From: Paramecium pentaurelia
Lineage: Eukaryota; Ciliophora; Oligohymenophorea; Peniculida; Parameciidae
Direction: 5' to 3'
Length of the DNA: 64,000 nucleotides
Assembly: GCA_905183005.1 (NCBI GenBank)
Contig: CAJJDO010000021.1
Location: forward strand, 710,584-774,583
Shown here: piece by piece, positions 26,161 through 37,896 of the stretch
Layout: every line of letters starts with the position of its first letter
Position numbering within the stretch: position 1 is the stretch's first letter
The notes under the pieces: generated by a model
The model's input: only the letters and a program-made list of their open reading frames with translations
Told to the model about the DNA's origin: nothing
Databases searched by the model: none
Position numbers and translations under genes: made by a program

Positions 26161-26930
26161 TTAAATCTGATATTTAAATTTATATTTGATAAAATCGATT
26201 TAATACAAGGATTCTATTTATAATATTACTGATAAAAGAGATTATTTATTAATTAAATTCATTATACAAATTTAATATTTTACTTCATTTTCAGTTTAGT
26301 TTTTTCAATAATCATGAAAATAGTATTAAATTAATAATTAGCTTTTGGGAGTTGCTGTTTTAAAAAATCAAATAAAATATAAATAAATATAATAAGCCTA
26401 ATTTTAAACAATTTCAAAATATCGTATTTTAAGAAGGATTATATTAAAACTTCAGTGATTAATTCTTTTTCAATGCAAATCTTTCATAAATTCAAAATTA
26501 AATTCTTGAATTAGGTAATTTAGTTTTAGATTTAATCCTAATTAGAAACTTTTTAACATTTCTAACTATGATAATTAATCACAATTCAAATACCTTTTTA
26601 TTTTGATATTAACTAAATACCCTTTTAAGATTTTAAATAAACAACATTTGCTGTTACCTTTATGTTTTCAATCATGTTATCTATTTGCATAATGCATTAA
26701 TTATCAACTAATAGTCTTATTATTAAAAATTTAATAGCTTAGTTTGGGATTATTCAAAATAACCACCAAGGCAAATCAAAATAATATCATCAACAAAGGA
26801 TGAAGAATTAACATATTCAAGAGATTGTTCAATAATAAGAATGTACTACATTTTTAATCTCTTTTAATAATAGCGAAAAAATAAAAGGCATATATAATAG
26901 GAACTATGCTTTGACTAATTTATAATAAAT
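26161..26930. other. Gene-free AT-rich spacer
   Basis: Nothing supportable on either strand between the GC-rich island and the MORN-like relic. Confidence 0.4.
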
Positions 26931-26939
26931 TAAAAATCT

Positions 26940-28770
26940 TTAATGGTCAGGAATACATGGAGAGAATAATTAGAAGTTTGGTAAATGGTCTGTAAATTGG
27001 GCAGGAGAGAAATTAAACAATGTTGGTGGCTGGTACTCTAGTGAGGAGAAAAAATAGGGTTTTTGGAAGGAAATAAGTAGATAGTTAAAATTATATTCAA
27101 TTGAATACAGCATTTGGAGTATACAACTAATTAAGTTAGAAGAATGGTAAATAGATTGAGCTGAGTGATTCATTTAGATATAGGAAGGAAATAATCTATT
27201 AAGGTGAGTACAAAAATAGTCAAAAAGTTGGTATGCGGGATATTTTATATAAAAAGGATAAAGATTTTCAGCAAATATTTATGTTATTAAACCAAAATTT
27301 TAGTGGTGGTGGATAATACAATGATGAAGTTAAAATTGGTAGGTGGATTTAGTTAGGTGAAGGATTAGATTATTAGAACTAAATTATCTATGATGCCCAA
27401 TATTAAAATGGAAAAGAGTTGAAAATTGGGTAGTTTTTAACAAAAAGGAAAAGGAAATATTAAAAAGATGTAAATATTGTATATTCAAGCATTTAGTGGT
27501 GGTTGAAAATATAATGAAGAAGATAAAGTTGGGAGTTGGATTAAACTAAGTCATCTGTTTACTTCAGATTCACAAACCATTTATTATGGTGAATATAAAA
27601 ATGGTAAAAAAGATGCTAAATGGTTTATGAAGTTTCTTGAGGATGAAAATTATAATAAATGTAAATACTAGTGGATTAAATTAAGAAAGAAATTTTGATT
27701 GGTAGTTGGGTTGAGTTGGGTGTTAGCTTTGGAGATTATTAATAAGTTATTTAAAATGGCGATTATAAAAATCGTTAAAATGTGGTAGATGGAATATTTT
27801 GATATAAGAGAATTAATAATTTATAATTATGTAAAATCTGAATAATGCATTATTTTAATTGGTGGTAGTTAATATGATGAAGGAGTTTAGGTTAGTTGGA
27901 CTGAGTTGATTGATTGGTTAAAGGATTATTCAAAAATTACCTTTGCAGTTGAGTATATAAATGGGTTGAAAGTTGGTCAATCGAATTTTTTTTTAGTTTG
28001 AATAAAAAAAAGTTAAATATATATAAGTACAGTGGCAGTTGATCATTTCAGCTGGAGTAAAACTTGGAAGTGGATTGAAAAGAGTGATGGTTTCTATTTT
28101 GTTTCATAAATCATTTAAATAGTGAGTATGAATTCGGTAAAAAGTTTGGTCTGTGGGAATTTTATTGGTATTGGGATGGAAAAAATATTTAAATGTTAGA
28201 TTGGATTATTTGATATTAAAATACAATATATTTAGTAGTGTTGGATTCTATTTATGAAAGAGGTTAAATAAAAATGAGTATATGGATTGAGCTGAGTGAC
28301 ATATTTTTAAGTCACTTATGTTGGTTAATATAAGATAAGAATAAAAGTAGGAAAATAGGATTTCATATTCGGAAAAATAATACGTAAAGATAATTTTTTA
28401 TTAGTATAAATAAGAAACTATACTTTTAGCGATGGTGGTCCATATAATGAAAAAGGTGATTGGAATAAAAAAGGAAGATGGATTGAATTGATAGAAGGGT
28501 TTAAATTCTTATTTAATGGAATTAATGATGACATTTATAGAAATGGATAGAAAGTTTGTAGGTGAATAATATGAATGAGGGAAAATTAATGTACTCTTTG
28601 AAATAATTTGTTTAGGGGTGGTGGATTATTTGATGAAGAGAGTAAAGGAATTAAGATTGGTTATTGGATGGAGTTGAGTGATGGCTAAGATAAACGGTCT
28701 TAGGTGATTCATGTTGAATATAGATATGGAAAGAAATTTGGTACATGGGTATATACTTGAATATAATACG
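26940..28770 (+). pseudogene. Decayed MORN_2-like repeat gene, second locus
   Basis: Repeats of the same family as at 11039-12850, again on the plus strand: GGWYSSEEKKQGFWKEI (about 27027), SGGGQYNDEVKIGRWIQL (about 27302), YYGEYKNGKKDAKWF (about 27588) and QPDEGVQ-like segments to about 28750. Successive units occur in different frames, and TGA stands in places where the family has Trp (for example after SGG near 27492). No start codon with a myristoylation motif is evident, so the 5' part may be lost. I infer a pseudogene. In intact relatives such repeats form curved, membrane-associated structures (family knowledge, not shown here). Confidence 0.6.
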
Positions 28771-28779
28771 TTAAGTTAA

Positions 28780-29560
28780 AAAATAATAAACAATTAAAAT
28801 TAGAATAAAATTTATGTGAGCATTTATAATTGCCATTCATGAAAAAATATGCTAAAATTTATATTCAAAATAATCAAATGAATAAATTTATACAGAATGA
28901 TACTTGAATTAATAAATTAAAAATTGAATATAATTTAACTATATTTCTATTTGGAAAGGCTTAATATACAAATAATTCAAATTATTAATATTTTACAATA
29001 TAAAATAGAAACACCAGCAAAGTTTTAAATAAAAAATATAAAAATCTCTATTAACTATATATTTTCAATTCATATATACTGAATAGAGCCTGATAAAATA
29101 TTATTTAATTGATATACATTTAAGCTTTTGTTCAAAAGTGTAAAAATATATATATACTCTTCCATCCTTTATTGAATAAGTATAGATAAACTTATTCTAT
29201 AGATTTCTAGTTAAAATATTAAAACATCTTTCTTAGAAAGTGAAATAATTGTTTGAGGAATATGCCTTTCATAAATATAATTATTGAAAATCCAAAAATA
29301 TTCTTAACTTATGAAATTAAAATTTTATTCTATCAGGTTCATTCAAATTTTAATGGATAGTCATTTGTTATACTTTTTTATTTTGTTTTATTCAAAAGTT
29401 ATTCTACATACATTATAATAGTTTTGGTTAAACTTAGGTAGCAGACATGCATTTGAGATTTCTCGTTAAATGAATTCTTTATTATTATTTGAGGAAGATC
29501 AATATTTTATTATTTTCATATTCTTCAATATCATTTTCAAATTACTTTTACTTATAATTA
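28780..29560. other. AT-rich spacer
   Basis: No gene, RNA or repeat recognised. Confidence 0.4.
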
Positions 29561-30000
29561 GTTCACTTCATTCAAGATCGTAAACTCATTCTCTTTTTTG
29601 TTCTCATTCTTTGGTACTATCTTTTTAAGCGTCTTCATCAATTTCAAATATTTAATCAAGTTATCATCATTAGTTATCACTAAAAATTAACAGATAAATA
29701 GAATCTTAATTGAATGAGAACATCTTACAAGAATATTCAACAAAAGAAAAAATGTTTCCATTTAGATATACCCATTTTCTATTTTTAAAGAAATAACTGG
29801 CTTAACAGTTAATCTATTTGATTTCTTACTACCTTAATGTTCAAAATAATTATTATACAGATTTCCTCCCAATAAATGACTCTGTTGTAGAACTAAATTT
29901 CCAAATTAATTAATATTTTATAATGAATGATATTCGTTAAATTTCACATAAGATATTATAATCTAAATTTTGCTAAAAATCAAATTGATTGAAATAATTC
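29560..30000 (-). pseudogene. Unidentified coding fragment
   Basis: One open ciliate-code frame of about 140 codons on the minus strand. It contains NINQFGNLVLQQSHLLGG, NLYNNYFEHQGSKKSN, KPVISLKIENGYIQMETF and KTLKKIVPKNENKKENEF, then TGA. It is coding-like in composition and ends cleanly, but the upstream frame is closed by TGA near 30012 and no start is evident. It looks like the remnant of a larger gene, family unknown. Confidence 0.35.
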
Positions 30001-30247
30001 AATTTGATTTTGTTCTTTCTGAATAATACATAGTTTCTGTTTCATGGTGAAATTTATTTTCGAATAGTATTTTAAATGTAATATAACTAAAAGAAGTATT
30101 ATTCTTATATTTAAAAATAAATTATTGTAATAGCAATTAACAATTTTCCAGAATCTAATTTATACATAAGAAAAGGGGGATTTTTAAATATAAGATTGTT
30201 AAAAAAAACCAGAAAAATAATTGTAATGTTTTATAAAATACTTAATA

Positions 30248-33050
30248 TCATTTTTATTTTTATTCTATTTAACTTTCCAAAATATAACTTCCTTTAGATT
30301 TCAATAATGATCGTAAATCTACACCTTAATAATTCACAAATTCTCCTTTGAGAACAAAGGCTCCTTATGCTTAAAATATTGCCTTTTGGGATATACGGAG
30401 AATAGTAATATTAGTGTTTACTAAAGAAAATTGAAAAATAAATACCATCTTCTGGAAGAGGATTGTTTTTAAACAAGAGCGGTGTTTTAAATAAGGCTAG
30501 AGTATTTTGATAAAATTTATCAGTAGTTAGAATTTCTTCTCCTGTACTAACATTCCATAAGCGGATAGATTTATCATCGTTACGAGATGCTAATGTAGTA
30601 CCATCTTGGGAGAAACACACTTAAAGATTATGACCATGCAATTTTGGATATTATTATCCTGTTGTGACATCCCATAAACGGATAGAGTTATCTGCACTAG
30701 CTGATGCTAATGTCGTACTATCTGGGGAGAAACATACTGAATTGACACCTTATTCATGACCATCTAATTTTGATTTTTATTGTCCTGTTTTAATATCCCA
30801 TAAACGAATAGAGTAATCATTGCTGCATGATGCTAATGTAGTACCATCAGGAGAGCAGCTTACTGAATTGATACAATTACTATGCCCATCGAATTTTTGT
30901 ATTTAATGTGCTGACTTAACATCCCATAAACGTATAGAGTTATCATTACCCCCTGATGCTAATTTAGTACCATCAGGAGAGAAGTGCACTGATAGGACAG
31001 TATTACTATGACCATACAATTTTTGTTTTTATTTTCCATTATTAACATCCCATAAGCTAATAGAATGATCTGCACTACCAGATGCTAAAATAGTACCATC
31101 AGGAGAAAAACAGACGGAATTTACACAACTAGTATGACCATCCAATTTCAGTATCTTTTTTTTGGTTTTAACATCCCAAAAATAAATATAGTTATCAGCA
31201 CTACCAGATGCTAAAGTAGTATTATCAGATGAGAAACATACTGAATAGAGATAACGATTATTGCAATCAAATTTAAAATTTTATTGTACCGTCTATACAT
31301 CCCATAAATATATAGAGCTATCATTACTACCAGATGCTAATGTAATCCCATCAGGAGAAAAGCATACAGACCAAACTTAATTAGTATGACCTTCTAATTT
31401 TGCTTTTTATTATCCTGTGTTTACATCCCATAGGCGAATAGATTTATCTTCACTACCAGATGCTAATGTAATCCCATCAGGAGAAAAGCATACCGAGGAA
31501 ATTTAATTAGTATGACCATCCAATTTTGGCAATTATAGTTGTGTTTTAACATCCCATAAACAGATAGACTTATCACTACTACCAGATACTAATGTAGTAC
31601 TATCATTAAAGAAACATAATGAATTGACCCAATCATCATGACACTCCAATTTTGATATTTATTGTCCAGTCTTCGCGTCCCATAAACGAATTTCTTAATA
31701 ACTACCAGATGCTAATGTAATACCATCTGGAGAGAAGCATGCTGATAAGACTTAATCAACATGACCATCTAATTTTTGTTTTTGTTGTCCTGTTTTAACA
31801 TCCCATAAACGAATGGATTTATCATTACTACAAGATGCTAATGTAGTATCATCAGGAGAAAAGCTTACTTACATGACATAATGTTAGTGACCACTAAATT
31901 TTAGTTTTTGATGTCCTGTCTAAACATCCCATAAACGAATAGAGAAATCATTGCTACCAGATGCTAATGTAGTATTATTATGAGAGAAGCATACAGATTG
32001 AATCCAATTACTATGACCAACCAATTTTGATTTTTATTGTCCTTTGTTTGCATCCCATAAAAGGATAGAGTTATCACAACTCCCAGATGCTAATGTGGCT
32101 CCATCAGGAGAAAAAATTACTGATAGGACTCCATCAATATGACCATCTAATTTGCATTTTAATTGTCCTGTTTTAACATCCCATAAACGGATAGACTTAT
32201 CACTACTACCAGATACTAATGTAGTATTATCATTAGAGAAACACAATGAATTGACCCAATCATCATGACACTCCAATTTTGATATTTATTGTCCAGTCTT
32301 CACATTCCATAAACAAATTTCTTTATAACTACCAGATGCTAATGTAATAATATCAGGAGATAAGCAAACTGATTTAACTCCATATCTATGACCCTCCAAT
32401 TTATTTAATTCATGTATTTTAATGTTGTTCCATTTACAATTAAATAATTATGCACCATTCAAATTCATCCCGCTAATATCTACATTAAAAAATTCCGACC
32501 CGCTCAGGTTGCATCTTACAAAATTAGCTCCCACCAAAGAAGTATTGTAGATTTTAATATTTTCAAAATTTTATTTAGTAAGGTTAACCTTCATTTCAAC
32601 TAATAAATTTAAAGAATTTGACCCACATTATATAAATGTATTTTCTATGGATGTAAGGTGAACTAAAAGTTTCAAAAATTCTATGATCTACTTTTTATCT
32701 CTTATTCTTTTCATTAGATCTTACCTAGATTCCTAATTTCCTTAAGTGGAATAGTCTATTTTATTAAAGAAATGATTCTTTATTTTTTTTAATACATTAA
32801 TAATTTGTTAAATGTTATTTCTTACAACACACAACTTCTACTCCTTATCAACTTGTGTTAATTTAATTCCTTGTAAAATATAGTCTTCAAAATCTCTTTG
32901 ATTTTCGCCAATTGAAATACATCCTATAATGTCTAAAATTTTCTCCTTTTTAAACATTTCAATTATAAAAATGAATAATTTTTCATCAATGTCTTTAATT
33001 TAAGTAAAAATCTCACATAGATCTTGTTATTATTCATTAATGCTATTCAT
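30248..33050 (-). CDS. Pentapeptide-repeat and WD40 (about 15 blades) protein
   Basis: Two exons (33050-30446 and 30420-30248) around a 25-nt intron (30421-30445) make 926 codons ending in TGA at 30250-30248. The N-terminus MNSINEQQQDLCEIFTQI is helical. A short pentapeptide-like stretch at about residues 160-200 (NLSGSEFFNVDISGMNL) precedes a run of about 15 WD40 units from about residue 217 to 835. The units repeat every 41-42 codons with LASGSxDxSIRLWDVKTG signatures and conserved GH and SPDG positions. The C-terminal exon is a conserved-looking tail (AQGAFVLKGEFVNYQG). Fifteen units suggest two seven-bladed propellers plus one. A scaffold role is inferred; the partner is unknown. The DNA shows a strong 125-bp periodicity because of the repeats. 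Confidence 0.88.
30530..32400 (-). repeat. Tandem 125-bp coding repeat (WD40 blades)
   Basis: Blocks around gatgctaatgtagtaccatc recur about every 125 bp at roughly 30588, 30713, 30833, 30957, 31082, 31207, 31333, 31459, 31585, 31708, 31834, 31960, 32085, 32211 and 32337. The pairs near 31590-31700 and 32215-32330 are especially similar, suggesting recent unit duplication. Confidence 0.85.
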
Positions 33051-33339
33051 TTTCTTTTTATACAATAATTATTGAATTTCTAATAATTTAAATTAATTCT
33101 TATACTAAAAATTCAAAAAGTATCTTTAATATTTAAAACCAAGCCTAATATAAATTTTAACTTGAGTGTAATTGAAGATTTATTCTTTAAATATATTGAA
33201 TAAATCATTTTTTATAAATCATTTAAATTAAATTAATTATTATTTTAGCAGAGCTTATCAATAAAAAAGTTTGGGATAATCTAGAATAATAGAGTTAATA
33301 TAATTTAATATTAAATTAAAATTAACTTTTATTTTATCA

Positions 33340-33776
33340 GCCGCCTAGCAGGGTTAATAGAATAAGTACTTGGCGGCGAAGAATTTGAAGTAATTAGGAG
33401 GGTTCATGAGCTATCTCATGTTATGCACGTAGCTGGAAGATGTGTACATCTATCTTGCGTGCATTGAGTATCATGCGGGGGCCATGGATTGGATGGCCAA
33501 AACAGAATAAACTCTGGCCGATCCATGGTCTAAAAGGGTCGTCAGGGCTAGATTCCTGAGATAAAGACAAAAACCCAAGAGTGGAGGAATTCTAGAAGAG
33601 TAGAGAAACATGCCGCATGACTTTTCAAGTATGAATTGTGATCAAGTCTTAACTCACTCGGAATAGTTAGTAACAAGTTTGAAAAAGGATCAGGATTACC
33701 GAATATTAATTTATTTGATTTTAATCACAGTAATTTCGATTTCGGATAGTGCCCATTAATCTTTACGATTAATTCT
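33340..33776. ncRNA. Candidate structured non-coding RNA or element remnant, GC-rich (strand unknown)
   Basis: Strikingly GC-rich against its surroundings, with stacked perfect stems. GCCGCC 33340-33345 pairs with GGCGGC 33372-33377. CATGAG 33405-33410 pairs with CTCATG 33415-33420. TGCACG 33424-33429 pairs with CGTGCA 33458-33463, enclosing AGATGT 33438-33443 with ACATCT 33446-33451. TCATGCGG 33471-33478 pairs with CCGCATGA 33613-33620, enclosing CCATGGAT/ATCCATGG (33482-33489 with 33521-33528), GGCC/GGCC, and CTAGATTCCT 33548-33557 with AGGAATTCTAG 33585-33595 (one bulge). No coding frame is visible. The right end is lost in the gap. The same pattern could also be a structured transposon end. 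Confidence 0.45.
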
Positions 33777-33950
33777 NNNNNNNNNNNNNNNNNNNNNNNN
33801 NNNNNNNNNNNNNNNNNNNNNNNNNNNNNNNNNNNNNNNNNNNNNNNNNNNNNNNNNNNNNNNNNNNNNNNNNNNNNNNNNNNNNNNNNNNNNNNNNNNN
33901 NNNNNNNNNNNNNNNNNNNNNNNNNNNNNNNNNNNNNNNNNNNNNNNNNN
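33777..33950. other. Assembly gap, 174 N
   Basis: A run of unknown bases. It truncates the GC-rich island on its left. Confidence 0.99.
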
Positions 33951-34690
33951 TCAAGTGACTATATTATTAAAGACTTACTCAAACCCTTTTAGAATAATCA
34001 GAAAGCAATAAATGGGAATTCTTTAAGAAGAGATTTCTAGGAAAATTATGAATGCTGAAATTACCTTGCCTAGAAATTAGGTATAAAAGTCTTAATTGTG
34101 AAGTAAGGCTATTAATACCTAAATTAATTTAATTTAATTTTAAACATTAAGTCAGAATTTTGAAGTGAGACATTAATGAGTATCATAAGGTTGTCATATG
34201 TTAGGGCTAATGATTAAGATTTAATGCCAAAAATTCTTCCAAATAATTTAAACTAGTGAATATTCAACATAAATATGATAATTTTAATAACATTAAATTT
34301 AATAAACAATGTGCTAAGATTATTATTTTTTTTACCCTTTGCATATAATGAATAGATTTTTTTAGAATAGATAGCTAGGGTTTTATTAATTTTGTTAATA
34401 ATCAATCAAAATTGACATATCATTGATATTGATACGTGGAAATTATTATATTTTAGTATTTAGACAACAGGCTAATGAATTAGCATAGTTCTGGGTTGAT
34501 ATTTACTTAATCTTTCATTTTAACATTAAGCATCCTTATATGAATACATAAAATATAATAACCTAAACTAGGTAGGAAATAAAATTTTAATGGATCGAAA
34601 TTCAAATTTTGATTTAGCTATTCTATGATATTATCCCCTCATTATTAATATTTGTTTAGTCTTATTAAGACAACTATACACATACCTAAA
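33951..34690. other. AT-rich sequence right of the gap
   Basis: Composition drops back to AT-rich. No gene or RNA recognised. Confidence 0.4.
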
Positions 34691-36310
34691 CCATAGAATA
34701 TCAATAGTTATTTTTTGAGGATAGAGAATGGAGCTAAATCTAAACTTTTGATAGCCTCATCAGGTAATTTCATATTTGATAAAGTTGTATTTTATTTATA
34801 TTAAGCAATCACCTTTGAAATTAATTTTCAATACCTTTATCTGATAAGGAGTATACAAGTACTTTACTTACAAGTCTTGTTGCATTATCAAATTCTTTAA
34901 AACCTTTTAAAAAATCACCCAATAAAATTGGTATACAATTTATATATTTAGAAATAAGAGATTGATTATGATTCGGATCAATCTCATAGATTTGTTACAA
35001 ACACTCTGAATCTTCAGAATATTATTCGAAATGCCTTATTCATTTAAAAAAAATATTATTATTTTTTTAAATTTGCCTAACTATTAATTTTTATACTCTT
35101 TTCATAAAATGAATGCAGATATTTTGGATTAATTTATATGCTTTTGTCAAAAAAATAATTGCTTCAAGATAATTTTTTATCAGTTTTATATACAATTATA
35201 ATTTATGTTACTAATCTAGCTATTTATATCTAGATTTCCCTAAAATTTATAGATATATTTGAGTCATCTGACTTTGTAATATTAACATAATTGTATTATC
35301 TATCTCAATATAACCTAATTTGATATAATTATAAATATCAAATTAGTTTGATGAAATAATATGCCAAGAATATATATGAAGTTTTGCAAAATTTTAATAT
35401 AATAAAACTAATAAAGATTTGATAAATAAAAATTAAAGGGAGGCTTTTGTAATAGTTTGGATCGTGTTTATATTTAAATAGTACTATTTAAGCATAGCGT
35501 CTAATAATTTTAATTGGATTAAGCTTAGAATAAGCTAATTAAATAATATATCCAATATTCCCGAGGTATCACCTTATTATAATTGATATCATAAAATATT
35601 TTACATTTATTTCTCCTGAATTCTGTATTAATTATTATCAAATATTCAATTAATTAGTATTTTACTAAAACTATCTATTATTAAAATATTTACATTTTTT
35701 AATGTTCTATCTCTGATTCTTTAGGAATTAAGCCAACAATCATAATCTGAAGTTTTTCAAAATTCCTATAGAATTAAGCTGGATATAATCTTTATTAACA
35801 TCAATTTTTTAGAAAAAAAACTAATTATTGTTATACTTAATGTTTACTAAATAACCTTTTATCAATTAAAATAGATATATCATATCTTCGGACAGATTGT
35901 ATATTATTTTTATATAAATTTACCAACAATATAACTGATCTATCTTCTAACTTTTATTTAGTATGAATTTTTATGATGATCATCAAAATTTGAAGATCCA
36001 CTTTAACGATGCAATTTAAGTTCTACTTTCTAAATAATCTGAATTCTTCATTTCCATAAACAGATATCTTAAAAAACAATCGGCTTCCACAATAGATTTA
36101 TTATGCTATTAGAAAAAATAATGATGCATAATAATCAATCTTAATTGAGAACATTTGGTCACTTGCAACTACAAAATTAAAAATGAAATTAAAAAATATC
36201 ATGATTGATTAGTTTTCTTAAATATCTCAAAATTCAATAGGCAGAAATACATTCTGTTTTCAACCATTTTCCTTAATTTTAGTCATGCTGAAAAATATTT
36301 TTCTAAAAAA
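34690..36310 (-). pseudogene. Degenerate helical-repeat gene relic
   Basis: Coding-like minus-strand pieces in more than one frame, all helical. Examples are IVEADCFLRYLFMEMKNSDY followed by LESRTQIASLKWIFKF (about 36110-35965) and YEIDPNHNQSLISKYIN with FLKGFKEFDNATRLVSKV (about 35000-34850). The DPNHN turn resembles those of TPR proteins. In-frame TGAs (for example the pair after KWIFKF near 35960) and frame changes point to decay. The function cannot be named. Confidence 0.35.
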
Positions 36311-37044
36311 TTATTAACTATAAAAAATGACAAAAAAATATATATTTATATTGATAATTTACATTTCTCAGATTTCAATTAAAATAACATCTAGTAATGT
36401 GTTATAGTTTAACCTTCAACTATTTAAAATATCTAAATTAATATTAAGGTAGTTGATAATCTAATTTATAAATATTAATTTATCTTCCTAAATCAAGCCA
36501 CAATTATGCTACAAGTTGATCAAATATAACTAGTTCCTATAAATGTAGGCATAAAAAACTGTATGCTCTAAAATTTGAAGGTTAAAAATTTCTTTTCACA
36601 CCCAAGATCCATTTATCTAAAATATAATTAATAAAAGTATACCATCTAAATACTTAGATTTGCGTTAAATATGTCGAATTTTTAAACTGAACTTCCATTT
36701 GTATATGGAACAGAGATAATCTAAAAGTTAGTAATCCTTAAGATCCACCAGATCATCAAAAATAAAAATTATCAAACCAAATCATTTAAATTACCCTTAA
36801 TACTAGATTTTTAATATAATTAACATCCTTGTGCACATAACACAGCTTTAAATGTAATTATTATAAACACTCAGAATTTCTTTCTAAAATTCCAGAAATT
36901 GTGAGCATGGAATTTACCATCTAAATAATGATTAGTTGTTAAAATCCATCCTTTTAGTGATATAAAATGATTAAATATATATTATAATAATGTTGAATAA
37001 AATTGGATAATCATCATTTCTATAAATTGTTTTTAATCAAAACT
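36310..37044. other. AT-rich spacer
   Basis: Between the helical relic and the 3' end of the membrane GTPase gene. Nothing supportable seen. Confidence 0.4.
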
Positions 37045-37896
37045 TCATGCAGAGGACTACCTAAAATTAATATAATATTACTTTGGAGATTTAATGATTA
37101 AATTAATTTAATCTATAAATGAAGCATTCATTTTTTCATTTATAATTGCAAATATTGTATCATTAATATCAAACTCTTTATGAGTGGATTTTCGTACAAT
37201 TGCATTCAATTCCTCTATAATCATCTGTTCATTTTCTTCTTTATTCAAAAATATAATTCCTTAGGGATGTAAAAATTATAGGGATTATAATAATTTTGAT
37301 TTATCATTATCGTGATCTTCACTTAAGTGAAAATCAGTTATTAGTATGTAAATCATATCCTAAAATTTTTTTAAATATTTGATGGTTTCAATTAATTTTC
37401 GTTTCATAATATCAGTTCTTTCAAAATTAACAACAATTATAATTGCACTAATTGAATTCTTAAAATTAATAAAGAATTTTTAAAATTATGAAATAGTATC
37501 CTCTCTTTTAGCTATGCTAGATTCTAAATCCATAGTTGGTGTGTCAACTATGCAAAGATCTCCTATTTTTCCCAATTGAAATTTATCAAAGTTCATTATA
37601 GTTTTGCATTTTAAATAGTTGTATGTTTATGTTTTTCCAACACCAGATGGACCTATTAATAATATTTTTTATAATTCTAAAGTTTGTTTTTGATGTAAGT
37701 ATAATAATGCGATGCCTCCTATATATATAAATATAATCATGGCTTTTAAAATAAATGATAAAGTATCTCTAGGAATAACAGCAATAGCTATTACAGGTAA
37801 TATCATTAAAATAAAGACAAGTGTCTGTTTAAACTTCAAGTTCATTTCAATAATTAAATAATACAATTGAGTTCGCTTATGCTCTTTAATAATCAT
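37045..37896 (-). CDS. Membrane-anchored AIG1-like P-loop GTPase
   Basis: One ciliate-code frame of 284 codons, ATG at 37896-37894 and TGA at 37047-37045. Start MIIKEHKRTQLYY. Two hydrophobic segments (about residues 25-41 and 46-66) form a membrane hairpin. Directly after it comes ILLIGPSGVGKTQTYNYL (Walker A GPSGVGKT at 82-89), then LCIVDTPTMDLES (G3 Asp-Thr-Pro without the usual Gly), SAIIIVVNFERTD, and YILITDFHLSEDHD, which sits where a G4 motif would be. The G domain is small. The transmembrane hairpin in front of the P-loop suggests action on an organelle or vesicle surface; this is inference. It is shorter than and only distantly like the GTPase at 19684-21960. Confidence 0.78.

Noticed and set aside
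30530..32400. Regular 125-bp repeats that could suggest a satellite or CRISPR-like array
   Set aside because: The period equals one WD40 blade and the frame is intact throughout; units differ as coding repeats do.
33769..33954. Open frame across the gap at 33777-33950
   Set aside because: It consists almost entirely of N.
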